A stretch of DNA of 8,794 bases, taken from contig JAUVPO010000065.1 of assembly GCA_030598625.1 (NCBI GenBank), forward strand, positions 1-8,794. The letters are read 5' to 3'. Below the pieces are notes generated by a model. That model was not told the origin of the DNA. It searched no databases and was given only the letters and a program-made list of their open reading frames with translations. The stretch's first letter is position 1, and each line of letters begins with the position of its first letter. A program made the position numbers and the translations under genes. Source of the DNA: Deferribacteres bacterium (GTDB lineage: Bacteria > Nitrospirota > Thermodesulfovibrionia > UBA6902). This document shows positions 1 to 5,208 of this stretch, one piece after another.

Positions 1-264
1 AAGCCAAAACAGCTCGTGTCCATATATTGAGGTGTGATTAAGATCAAAGGAAGCTTCAGGATATCATTGCAAACTTAATATATTAATTCGTATCACAACA
101 TTCTGACTATATTGAATATTTAAGATACTGTCAGAGATCTGCAAAAAGAGGAATCCACATAATATTAATGTTAGACTGCCAGGCCCTCCGGGCCACGACG
201 CAATCGGTCCCGCATCACCCCTGGTGTTGATGTGGCGGCGGCAGACAGGGCAAAGGAGAAGACC

Positions 265-708
265 ATGGCGCAAAACCGGGCCACGCAATTCATGGAGCAA
301 GGTTACGTTTGATCGGAGGCTGTACTCCTGGCCGTGTGCCAGGAATTCGAGATAGAGATAGAGAACGATATCATTCCCCGGATCGCCTTCGGCTTCGCCG
401 GCGGGATCGGCAACACGGGGGCCGTCTGCGGTGCCGTCGCCGGAGCCGTGATGGCTATCGGCCTCAAGACGGAGAAGGGCGACACGCTTGACGAAGCGCT
501 CCGCAATTTGGCCTTTGCGCAGGAGTTTCGTCGCCGCTTCGAGGCCGAGATGGAGACAATCAACTGCCGCGAATTGACTGGGGCGGATCTGAGCACGGAG
601 GAGGGGCGTGAGCAGTTCATGAGCTCTGACATACCCCTGACGGTCTGCTTTCCGGCGGTCGGCGTAGCTTACCGGCTGGTGGTGGACCTGCTGAAGGAAA
701 CCTCGTAG
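265..708 (+). CDS. C-GCAxxG-C-C family redox protein, predicted selenoprotein (in-frame UGA = Sec16)
   Basis: Reading from ATG 265 gives 147 residues if TGA 310-312 is decoded. The start has AAAGGAG six bases upstream. The N-terminus, MAQNRATQFMEQGYV-(UGA)-SEAVLLAV, matches the family's FxxGYNCxxAVL signature, with UGA exactly at the first invariant Cys. The other family cysteines are intact: Cys55 (VCGAVAG, the CGAxxG motif), Cys101 (INCREL) and Cys128 (TVCFPAV); FGFAGGIG precedes Cys55 as expected. The length fits the usual ~140. A 7-bp hairpin at 326-344 sits where a bacterial SECIS should. The family is thought to be a small redox-active protein, often near transporters; its substrate is unknown. 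The gene is much GC-richer than its neighbours (42/60 G+C in 421-480 versus 26/60 in 841-900 of usp), suggesting transfer. If UGA were read as stop, only 15 residues would be made, and the usual call would start at GTG 334, losing the N-terminus. The alternative is a decayed Cys gene, but no frameshift or other damage is visible. Confidence 0.82.
326..344 (+). promoter_or_regulatory. Putative bacterial SECIS element for Sec16
   Basis: A perfect inverted repeat, TCCTGGC (326-332) and GCCAGGA (338-344), closes a five-base CGTGT loop. Twenty bases lie between the UGA (310-312) and the loop. The loop has G as its second base. Bacterial SECIS elements are known to be stem-loops in the coding region just after the UGA, with an apical loop roughly 16-37 bases away and a G near the start of the loop. 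The match is by eye, and GC-rich coding DNA can form such hairpins by chance; the coincidence with UGA at a conserved Cys is what makes it persuasive. Confidence 0.7.
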
Positions 709-730
709 TCATGTTCCTGGGCCTTTCGGC

Positions 731-757
731 TTGCATTTATCGTATATTCTTTATAAG
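731..757 (+). promoter_or_regulatory. Possible sigma-70 promoter for usp
   Basis: TTGCAT (731-736) and TATAAG (752-757) are separated by 15 bases, shorter than the ideal 17, just upstream of the usp gene in a strongly AT-rich stretch. Several TATA-like hexamers lie nearby, so the exact -10 is uncertain. Confidence 0.3.
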
Positions 758-791
758 GTATCTATAAATTATATTATAAGGAGGTGATCAT

Positions 792-1679
792 ATGAAAATA
801 CTACTTGCAACAGACGGTTCAGAATACTCTGAGGGAGCGGCAAATTTTTTGACGGGGCTTAATTTCGCTTCTGATGATGAAATTACCGTCCTCCATGCCC
901 TGAGTTGGGCGCCTGTTTTAGGTCAATGGGAATATCTTTATATCGATCTGAAAGAAATAAGATATGAAATCGCACCCAAGATTATCGACTCTGTGGTGAA
1001 TATTTTGAAACCGGTTAACGCAAAGATCACCAGTTTATTAATAGATGGTTATCCTGATAAAGCAATAATTGATACGTCAGCAGACAGAGACATTGACCTG
1101 GTAGTTATGGGAGCAAGGGGATTAAGGGGGGTCGGTTCTATTATCGTAGGAAGTGTAACTAAGGCGGTGGCGGTCAAGTCATCCAGGCCTGTTCTTATCA
1201 TTAAGTCTCCTCGTCCGGAAAGATCCGGGAATATGAAAATACTCTTTGCCACGGACGGCTCTGTTCATTCCGACGCTATGGGAAGAGTCTTATCTTCAAT
1301 ACCGTTTCCTGATGATACTGAAATAACCGTCCTGAATATAATGCCGACTGTTTATGAAGATATACCGGAGAGGTTCGCCATGGAAATAAACGACAGAATC
1401 AAGGGGATAGTTGCCGGTAAAAGAAAAGCGGAAATCAAGGAATCAGGAGAGGTGACCAAAAAAGCTCGTGAATATTTAGGCGGCAGATTTTCAAAGATAG
1501 AAGCACTGACCAAATTCGGAGATCCCTCCGAAGAAATACTGAATGCAGCGGATACTCTAAATGCCGACATCATTGCCGTTGGGAGCAGCGGGATGAGAGG
1601 GATTAAGGGAATTCTCGGAAGTGTTGCAAGATATATACTGAATCATTCCAAGTGTTCGGTTTTAATTGGAAAGACCTGA
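792..1679 (+). CDS. Tandem-domain universal stress protein (UspA family)
   Basis: A cytoplasmic protein of 295 residues made of two Usp (Rossmann-like, ATP-binding) domains. Domain 1 (about 1-140) opens with MKILLATDGSEYS and carries the ATP motif G-2x-G-9x-GS at 107-121. Domain 2 restarts with MKILFATDGSVHS at residue 148 and has the same kind of motif at 264-277, but with only eight residues between the second Gly and the GS pair. Asp8 and Asp155 in the ATDGS strands are the usual adenine-side residues. The start is fixed by AAGGAGGTGAT (778-788), which is close to a perfect anti-16S match and predicts high translation. Tandem Usps bind ATP or similar nucleotides and help cells survive starvation or redox stress; the specific role cannot be read from sequence. 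The gene is convergent with the hibernation factor downstream (64-bp gap), and no strong terminator is visible between them. Confidence 0.93.
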   Translation: MKILLATDGSEYSEGAANFLTGLNFASDDEITVLHALSWAPVLGQWEYLYIDLKEIRYEIAPKIIDSVVNILKPVNAKITSLLIDGYPDKAIIDTSADRDIDLVVMGARGLRGVGSIIVGSVTKAVAVKSSRPVLIIKSPRPERSGNMKILFATDGSVHSDAMGRVLSSIPFPDDTEITVLNIMPTVYEDIPERFAMEINDRIKGIVAGKRKAEIKESGEVTKKAREYLGGRFSKIEALTKFGDPSEEILNAADTLNADIIAVGSSGMRGIKGILGSVARYILNHSKCSVLIGKT

Positions 1680-1743
1680 TAGTACATATTGCCGTTAGCC
1701 TATACTAAGTTGTGGAGATTAAACCAGTGCGTTTACCTGTTTT

Positions 1744-2274
1744 TCAGATGACCGTAACGGTACTGGCCTGAGGCCCTTTTTCACCTTTTTCTTCCACAAA
1801 GCGCACCTCCATTCCAACCTTTAGATTTTCAAAATTACAGTTCAGTATACTGTGCTCATGAAAATAAATCTCCCGGTTTTCCGGAGTTGTCATGAACCCA
1901 TAGCCTTCCTCTGGAAAGAGTGTACTTATGCGGGCATGGGTCGCTTCTTCGTGGTGTTTTACATCCCCGCGCTTCCGTCTGGTAAAGTCTTCCAGCTTAC
2001 GGCGAGCAGCGCTAAAACTGTCCCTGATCGCTACATACAGGTCTTCATGGGGCTCCCGCTTTACAATAAGTTCTGTACCGGGTACGGTTATGTAAATATT
2101 CAAATTATATAATTTACCCTTATGATGACGGCGATGAGGAGACTCCACGACAATCCTGCAGCGCATGATGCGGTCATAAAATTTATCCAGTTTTTCGGCC
2201 TTCCGCCTGATTTCTGTTTCAATTGCTTCGGTTAATTCAATGTTGTGGCCCGTAATTTGCAGCGGGATTTCCAT
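1744..2274 (-). CDS. Ribosome hibernation factor (HPF/RaiA) fused to a cold-shock domain
   Basis: A protein of 176 residues. Residues 1-100 form an S30AE (HPF/RaiA/YfiA) domain: MEIPLQITGHNIELTEAIE, the helix RRKAEKLDKFYDRI, then a strand and second helix ending YVAIRDSFSAARRKLEDFTRRK. This fold binds the 30S decoding and mRNA channel and silences ribosomes in stationary phase. A short His-rich linker (107-113) leads to a cold-shock OB fold at about 113-176, with RNP1-like EGYGFM (123-128) and RNP2-like IYFHEH (136-141), expected to bind single-stranded RNA. Long HPFs instead carry a C-terminal ribosome-dimerisation domain, absent here. HPF-CSD fusions are known in the family; how the CSD acts is inference. 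Start ATG 2274 has AAGGAAG (2279-2285) upstream. A sigma-70-like promoter lies at 2360-2388, giving a leader of about 80 nt. Confidence 0.92.
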   Translation of the reverse strand: MEIPLQITGHNIELTEAIETEIRRKAEKLDKFYDRIMRCRIVVESPHRRHHKGKLYNLNIYITVPGTELIVKREPHEDLYVAIRDSFSAARRKLEDFTRRKRGDVKHHEEATHARISTLFPEEGYGFMTTPENREIYFHEHSILNCNFENLKVGMEVRFVEEKGEKGPQASTVTVI

Positions 2275-2317
2275 TACACTTCCTTATTAATCCAAAAAAA
2301 GCATTTCAAATAATGTC

Positions 2318-2329
2318 CCGATATATCGG
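2318..2329. repeat. 12-bp perfect palindrome in the hpf leader
   Basis: CCGATATATCGG is a perfect palindrome in the transcribed leader of the minus-strand hpf gene, between its promoter and start codon. It could be an operator or a small hairpin. No regulator is encoded nearby, and a 12-mer can arise by chance. Confidence 0.3.
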
Positions 2330-2359
2330 TGTTAAAATTTCAAAACCTGTTTCAATGTA

Positions 2360-2388
2360 ATATTAACAGTCAAATAGCCTGCTGTCAA
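2360..2388 (-). promoter_or_regulatory. Sigma-70 promoter for the HPF-CSD gene
   Basis: On the minus strand, a perfect TTGACA -35 (2383-2388) is 17 bases from TAATAT (-10, 2360-2365; four of six consensus bases). It faces the hpf gene and leaves about 80 nt of leader. Confidence 0.6.
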
Positions 2389-2563
2389 TCTTGTCTTTAA
2401 TTAATCCAATAGCGACGTTTCTTTCACAGTTGAAGTTCCTGAGGCCGGGAGTTTGTGCCCATAATCGGAGTACATGCTTAATAAATGAATAAATAATACC
2501 GATTATACTAAGGAAGATGTCATATATGATATTCATTATCACTGAGCGACAGGAAGCAAAAAT

Positions 2564-2848
2564 ATGTTTAGCCTGTTAATGATCGGCTTATTGATATTGT
2601 CTTTTGCTATATCGAATCACAGACCCGGACTTGCCGCTCTGCTTGATATTACGTTAGTTGTCATTATCCTTATATTCAGGATCATCCCGGGTAACGCCGG
2701 TTTTCTCGAATGGATAATCATGGCCCTCCTGCTTATTACAACCGGATATTTATTTGCAGCAGCTGGAATGACCGGGAAAAAGAAGACGTTGAGAGCATAT
2801 ATAAGATCTATTAAGGCGACTTTTTTTAATCATCACCGCTCCGTCTGA
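2564..2848 (+). CDS. Small three-helix membrane protein of unknown function
   Basis: A protein of 94 residues that I do not recognise. Hydrophobic segments at about 1-17, 22-41 and 46-68 predict three inner-membrane helices. They are followed by a basic tail (GKKKTLRAYIRSIKATFFNHHRSV), which by the positive-inside rule should be cytoplasmic. The start at ATG 2564 has AGGAAG (2551-2556) seven bases upstream, which with the terminator directly after the gene supports its being real. Its stop TGA (2846-2848) lies inside the left arm of the terminator hairpin. A TATACT hexamer at 2504-2509 is a possible -10, but no good -35 is visible. No neighbour suggests a role. Confidence 0.75.
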   Translation: MFSLLMIGLLILSFAISNHRPGLAALLDITLVVIILIFRIIPGNAGFLEWIIMALLLITTGYLFAAAGMTGKKKTLRAYIRSIKATFFNHHRSV

Positions 2849-2882
2849 AAGACAACACTTCGGTGTCTTTCAGAGTGTTTTT
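2844..2882 (+). terminator. Intrinsic terminator between convergent genes
   Basis: TCTGAAAGACA (2844-2854) and TGTCTTTCAGA (2864-2874) form an 11-bp stem with a nine-base loop. An alternative fold keeps eight outer pairs plus ACAC/GTGT closing a TTCG tetraloop. T5 follows at 2878-2882, so it terminates the plus-strand gene. On the minus strand the stem is not followed by a U-run, so it would at best be a weak terminator that way. Both flanking genes have their TGA stops inside the stem arms. Confidence 0.8.
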
Positions 2883-3295
2883 GAAGAATCCACTAAATAA
2901 TCAATGATCAACCCGAAGAAAGTTTCATTTTTGCTTTCATAGAACCAGCCGAGGTGAAGAAGGCAGCTTGAGCAAGTACTAAAGCTCCAGCTGAATCCTT
3001 CAAACCATGTGTGCTCAAGGGTAGGGTTGCCCTGAACAAGACAGCCGTCGGCTGAAGAAAAGCAGCCGACCTGATAGGTTACTCCTGCCATGTTCGTGAA
3101 CCTGTGAATATGGTCTCCGTCTACAGTGATGACACGCTCCGGGGTAGTAATTTCATTTCCGCAATGCACGCACAGGATGGAATGTGCTTCCAGACCGAAT
3201 TTCTTTTCCGACTTTATTCTGGTCCTTACATCAGGTTTTTTCCCGGATGATTTCAATGCCCAAAACTGCCTGTTAAGAGGGTTTTCCTGCATCAT
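2870..3295 (-). CDS. CULT-domain (cereblon-like) zinc protein
   Basis: A protein of 141 residues whose C-terminal ~100 match the CULT domain, the thalidomide-binding part of eukaryotic cereblon, which also exists as short stand-alone bacterial proteins (e.g. MsCI4 of Magnetospirillum, about 124 residues). Zinc ligands are present as CVHC (Cys42, Cys45) and CSSC (Cys108, Cys111). The aromatic cage that binds cyclic-imide ligands is present: Trp97 (TWFEG), Trp103 (FSW) and Trp117 (HLGW), with Tyr119 where cereblon has Phe402; Tyr is also found there in the Magnetospirillum homologue. IHRFTN (63-68) matches the conserved H...N segment. Residues 1-40 are a basic extension. No signal peptide, so probably cytoplasmic. 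The natural role of bacterial CULT proteins is unknown. The start is uncertain: ATG-ATG at 3295/3292 has no good Shine-Dalgarno and follows an A8 run (3297-3304). An upstream ATG (3321, near AAGGGG) is out of frame by one base. Confidence 0.87.
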   Translation of the reverse strand: MMQENPLNRQFWALKSSGKKPDVRTRIKSEKKFGLEAHSILCVHCGNEITTPERVITVDGDHIHRFTNMAGVTYQVGCFSSADGCLVQGNPTLEHTWFEGFSWSFSTCSSCLLHLGWFYESKNETFFGLIIDYLVDSSKTL

Positions 3296-3371
3296 GTTTT
3301 TTTTATCAAAAATTCTGTCATTCCCCTTAAAATATATGATATCTACTTTCCTGAAAAAAATCTAATCGGGG

Positions 3372-3413
3372 TGAAAAAACACATGTAGGGGTAATTCATG
3401 AATTACCCCTACA
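3372..3413 (-). repeat. Palindromic repeat element, copy 1
   Basis: Bases 3384-3413 are a perfect 30-bp palindrome (TGTAGGGGTAATT, central CATG, then the complement). A tail of TGTG plus T6 and CA continues on the minus strand to 3372. Copy 2 at 4693-4733 has the same body and tail in inverted orientation, with two substitutions and one T fewer. The hairpin plus U-tract would act as a terminator for leftward transcription, insulating the CULT gene. GTAGGGG-type palindromes recur as REP- or MITE-like elements in environmental genomes; no transposase is in the window. Confidence 0.85.
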
Positions 3414-3493
3414 GACTGCCTGTTCAGTTTATCGTCAATATTAATAATTCCTGTGGATTTATGAGGACGTTTCCTAATATAATTTATAGCGGT

Positions 3494-4675
3494 ATGAGAA
3501 AACTGATCTTAATATCCGTTTTGTTACAATTTTGCATTCTGAGTGGATGTTCTCTCTTTAGAATGCCTCCGCATGAGCCAACTCTAAAACAGATGTCTGC
3601 CGGTCAGGTTTATTTTTATGAGTGGACGGATGATCTGAATTATGAGGGATTGGAACAGGCTGTTGAACAGTCGGTCCGCTACTACAGAAGACTTCCATCG
3701 ACATACAATTTTTATTACGGCGGGTTGGTCTATTCCCCGGAAGAAATGCTGTCCTCTCTGTCCCTCTTTATGGATATTGTGAAGAACTCTCAGGGGAGTA
3801 AGCGGGTGCGGGAACTGAAAGAGAAATTTCTGTTCTTTGAAAGCAGGAACTCTGACAGGGAAGCATTTTTTACAGGATATTATGAACCCGTACTTGAAGG
3901 AAGCTTGAAACCCACTGGGGAATTCCCGAAACCTCTATACGAAACACCTGATGACCTGATTAAAGTGGATCTGGGACAATTTGCTGATAAGTGGAAAAAT
4001 GAGAGGATTGTAGGCCGTCTGGAGGGGCAGATGCTGGTCCCTTATGACTCCAGAGAAGAAATAGCATATAATCAATCTCTGAAAGACCGTGCCAGACCAA
4101 TAGCATATGTCAATGAAATCGAACTGTTTTTTCTTCAGATACAGGGTTCAGGGCTGATCAGGCTCCCTGACGGCAGCATGAAGCGAGTTAATTATGCGCA
4201 GAAGAACGGTCATCCGTACAGGTCTATAGGAGAGATTCTGAAAGCCAGTATCCCTCCCGATGAAATCTCCATGCAGTCAATTAAGGCATACCTGTATGCC
4301 AATCCCGATGAAGTGCGTGATATTCTAAGCCATAATCAGAGCTATACTTTCTTTCGTGAGGTTGATGAAGGCCCCCTGGGTAATATCGAGGTCCCCCTTA
4401 CCCCGAATCGTTCGGTGGCAATGGACAGAAAAGTCATTCCTCGAGGCGGACTGGCGTTTATAGAGACGGAACTTCCTGTACTGGAAAGCGGCATGATAAC
4501 AGGATGGAAGACAGTTAAAAGGTTTGTATTGGTGCAGGATACAGGAGGAGCCATCCGTAATCATGGTCGGGTTGACGTATTTTTCGGACACGGGAAAGAA
4601 GCCGGAATGACGGCAGGACACATGAAACAGAAAGGGCGGGTCTTTCTCATTGTGGCCCGCAAGGAATTTCTATAA
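3494..4675 (+). CDS. mltA: MltA-type membrane-bound murein lytic transglycosylase (lipoprotein)
   Basis: A protein of 393 residues from ATG 3494. It cleaves the MurNAc-GlcNAc bond of peptidoglycan, forming 1,6-anhydroMurNAc. The chosen start gives a lipoprotein signal peptide (MRKLILISVLLQFCILSGC) with lipobox LSGC and lipidated Cys19; an in-frame ATG at 3461 would only lengthen the n-region. The MltA barrel domain includes FFTGYYEPVLEGS (from residue 126), then a segment with ELFFLQIQGSGLIRLPDG (210-227). The C-terminal 3D domain follows: LVQDTGGAIRNHGRVDVFFGHGKEAG. Asp349 (QDTGGAI) and Asp361 (VDVFFG) correspond to the conserved pair in E. coli MltA, the second being the catalytic acid. The MltA protein sits in the outer membrane facing the periplasm. 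The longer reading frame from ATG 3398 starts inside a palindromic repeat and is unlikely to be the true start. No clear Shine-Dalgarno precedes 3494. A TATAAT at 3478-3483 is too close to the start to be convincing. Confidence 0.93.
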   Translation: MRKLILISVLLQFCILSGCSLFRMPPHEPTLKQMSAGQVYFYEWTDDLNYEGLEQAVEQSVRYYRRLPSTYNFYYGGLVYSPEEMLSSLSLFMDIVKNSQGSKRVRELKEKFLFFESRNSDREAFFTGYYEPVLEGSLKPTGEFPKPLYETPDDLIKVDLGQFADKWKNERIVGRLEGQMLVPYDSREEIAYNQSLKDRARPIAYVNEIELFFLQIQGSGLIRLPDGSMKRVNYAQKNGHPYRSIGEILKASIPPDEISMQSIKAYLYANPDEVRDILSHNQSYTFFREVDEGPLGNIEVPLTPNRSVAMDRKVIPRGGLAFIETELPVLESGMITGWKTVKRFVLVQDTGGAIRNHGRVDVFFGHGKEAGMTAGHMKQKGRVFLIVARKEFL

Positions 4676-4692
4676 GAATAAATGTGATAATT

Positions 4693-4733
4693 TGTAGGGG
4701 TAATTCACGAATTACCCTTACATGTGTTTTTCA
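4693..4733 (+). repeat. Palindromic repeat element, copy 2 (terminator-like)
   Basis: This is a 30-base near-palindrome at 4693-4722 (one G-U pair and an unpaired central AC), followed by TGTG, T5 and CA. It differs from copy 1 (3372-3413, inverted) by two substitutions and one T. It begins 17 bases after the mltA stop and could serve as its intrinsic terminator. The TGTG between stem and T-run is slightly unusual for a terminator. Confidence 0.83.
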
Positions 4734-4771
4734 TCAAATTTAATTAGACATATTTGGATTTTTAGAGTAAT

Positions 4772-5176
4772 ATGGTGGTTAATATGGTTGGAATTGTAAA
4801 CAAGGTGGTAGTGAGATTCAAAGACGGCGTTATAATGAAAGGGCAAACAAGCGACTTTTTCCCTAATAAAAAGGAATTCCATCTGGAAGTGCAGCCAGGC
4901 AAAATAGTAAGTATTAATACTAATGAATTGAAAGCGGTTTTTTTCGTTAAGGATTTGGAGGGTGATGAAAATCGTAAGGATATATATGATGATATTATTG
5001 CCGGGGGCGGCAAGAAGATTGAAGTACAGTTTGCTGATGGCGAAGTAATAGTCGGTTTTTCCCAGGGTTATTCTCCCGAGCGCATTGGATTTTTCTTTAT
5101 ACCTGCCGACAAAAAGGGTAACAACGATCGCATTTTCGTCGTAACTTCGGCAACGAAAAAAATAACTTTCCTGTAG
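4772..5176 (+). CDS. DUF6982-like protein with two internal repeats
   Basis: A protein of 134 residues resembling a small uncharacterised family seen in Desulfobacterota-like genomes, which I recall as DUF6982; the family number should be checked. It has two copies of one beta-rich unit: residues 12-38 (VVVRFKDG, then G, DFFPNKKEFHL) and 83-111 (IEVQFADG, then G, GYSPERIGFFFIP). ELKAVFFVKDLEG (52-64) lies between them, and the second unit runs into IFVVTSATKKITFL at the C-terminus. No signal peptide or membrane segment, so probably cytoplasmic. The function is unknown; the repeat resembles small SH3/PilZ-like barrels only loosely. ATG 4772 and ATG 4784 are both possible starts; GGTGG lies just before the second. 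A TAGACA-17-TAATAT pair at 4745-4773 would overlap the first start and favour 4784. The gene is convergent with asnS, with a 32-bp gap. Confidence 0.8.
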   Translation: MVVNMVGIVNKVVVRFKDGVIMKGQTSDFFPNKKEFHLEVQPGKIVSINTNELKAVFFVKDLEGDENRKDIYDDIIAGGGKKIEVQFADGEVIVGFSQGYSPERIGFFFIPADKKGNNDRIFVVTSATKKITFL

Positions 5177-5208
5177 TGCGGATTATAGTTATTGCAGTAA
5201 TTGTTTTA

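Noticed and set aside
1..171. Tail of an upstream gene
   Set aside because: All three plus frames stop within about 40 bases and none gives enough residues to recognise; nothing else in this stretch is supportable.
64..300. Minus-strand open frame at the left end
   Set aside because: It crosses the AT/GC boundary, has no recognisable protein features or ribosome-binding site, and overlaps the start of the selenoprotein gene.
310..312. TGA as an ordinary stop making the GC-rich gene a pseudogene
   Set aside because: Everything before and after the codon matches the family in one frame without a shift, the replaced residue is the conserved Cys, and a SECIS-like hairpin follows; sense-strand decay would not favour that position.
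303..632. Minus-strand open frame over the GC-rich gene
   Set aside because: It is a shadow of GC-rich codon bias; its translation is low-complexity with no family resemblance, and the plus frame matches a known family.
3398..3493. MltA start at ATG 3398
   Set aside because: This ATG is the centre of a mobile-looking palindrome and would place 32 non-conserved residues before a lipoprotein signal peptide that starts well at 3494.
3372..4733. Composite transposon carrying mltA
   Set aside because: No transposase or target-site duplication is visible; two short palindromic elements around a gene are more simply independent insertions or terminators.
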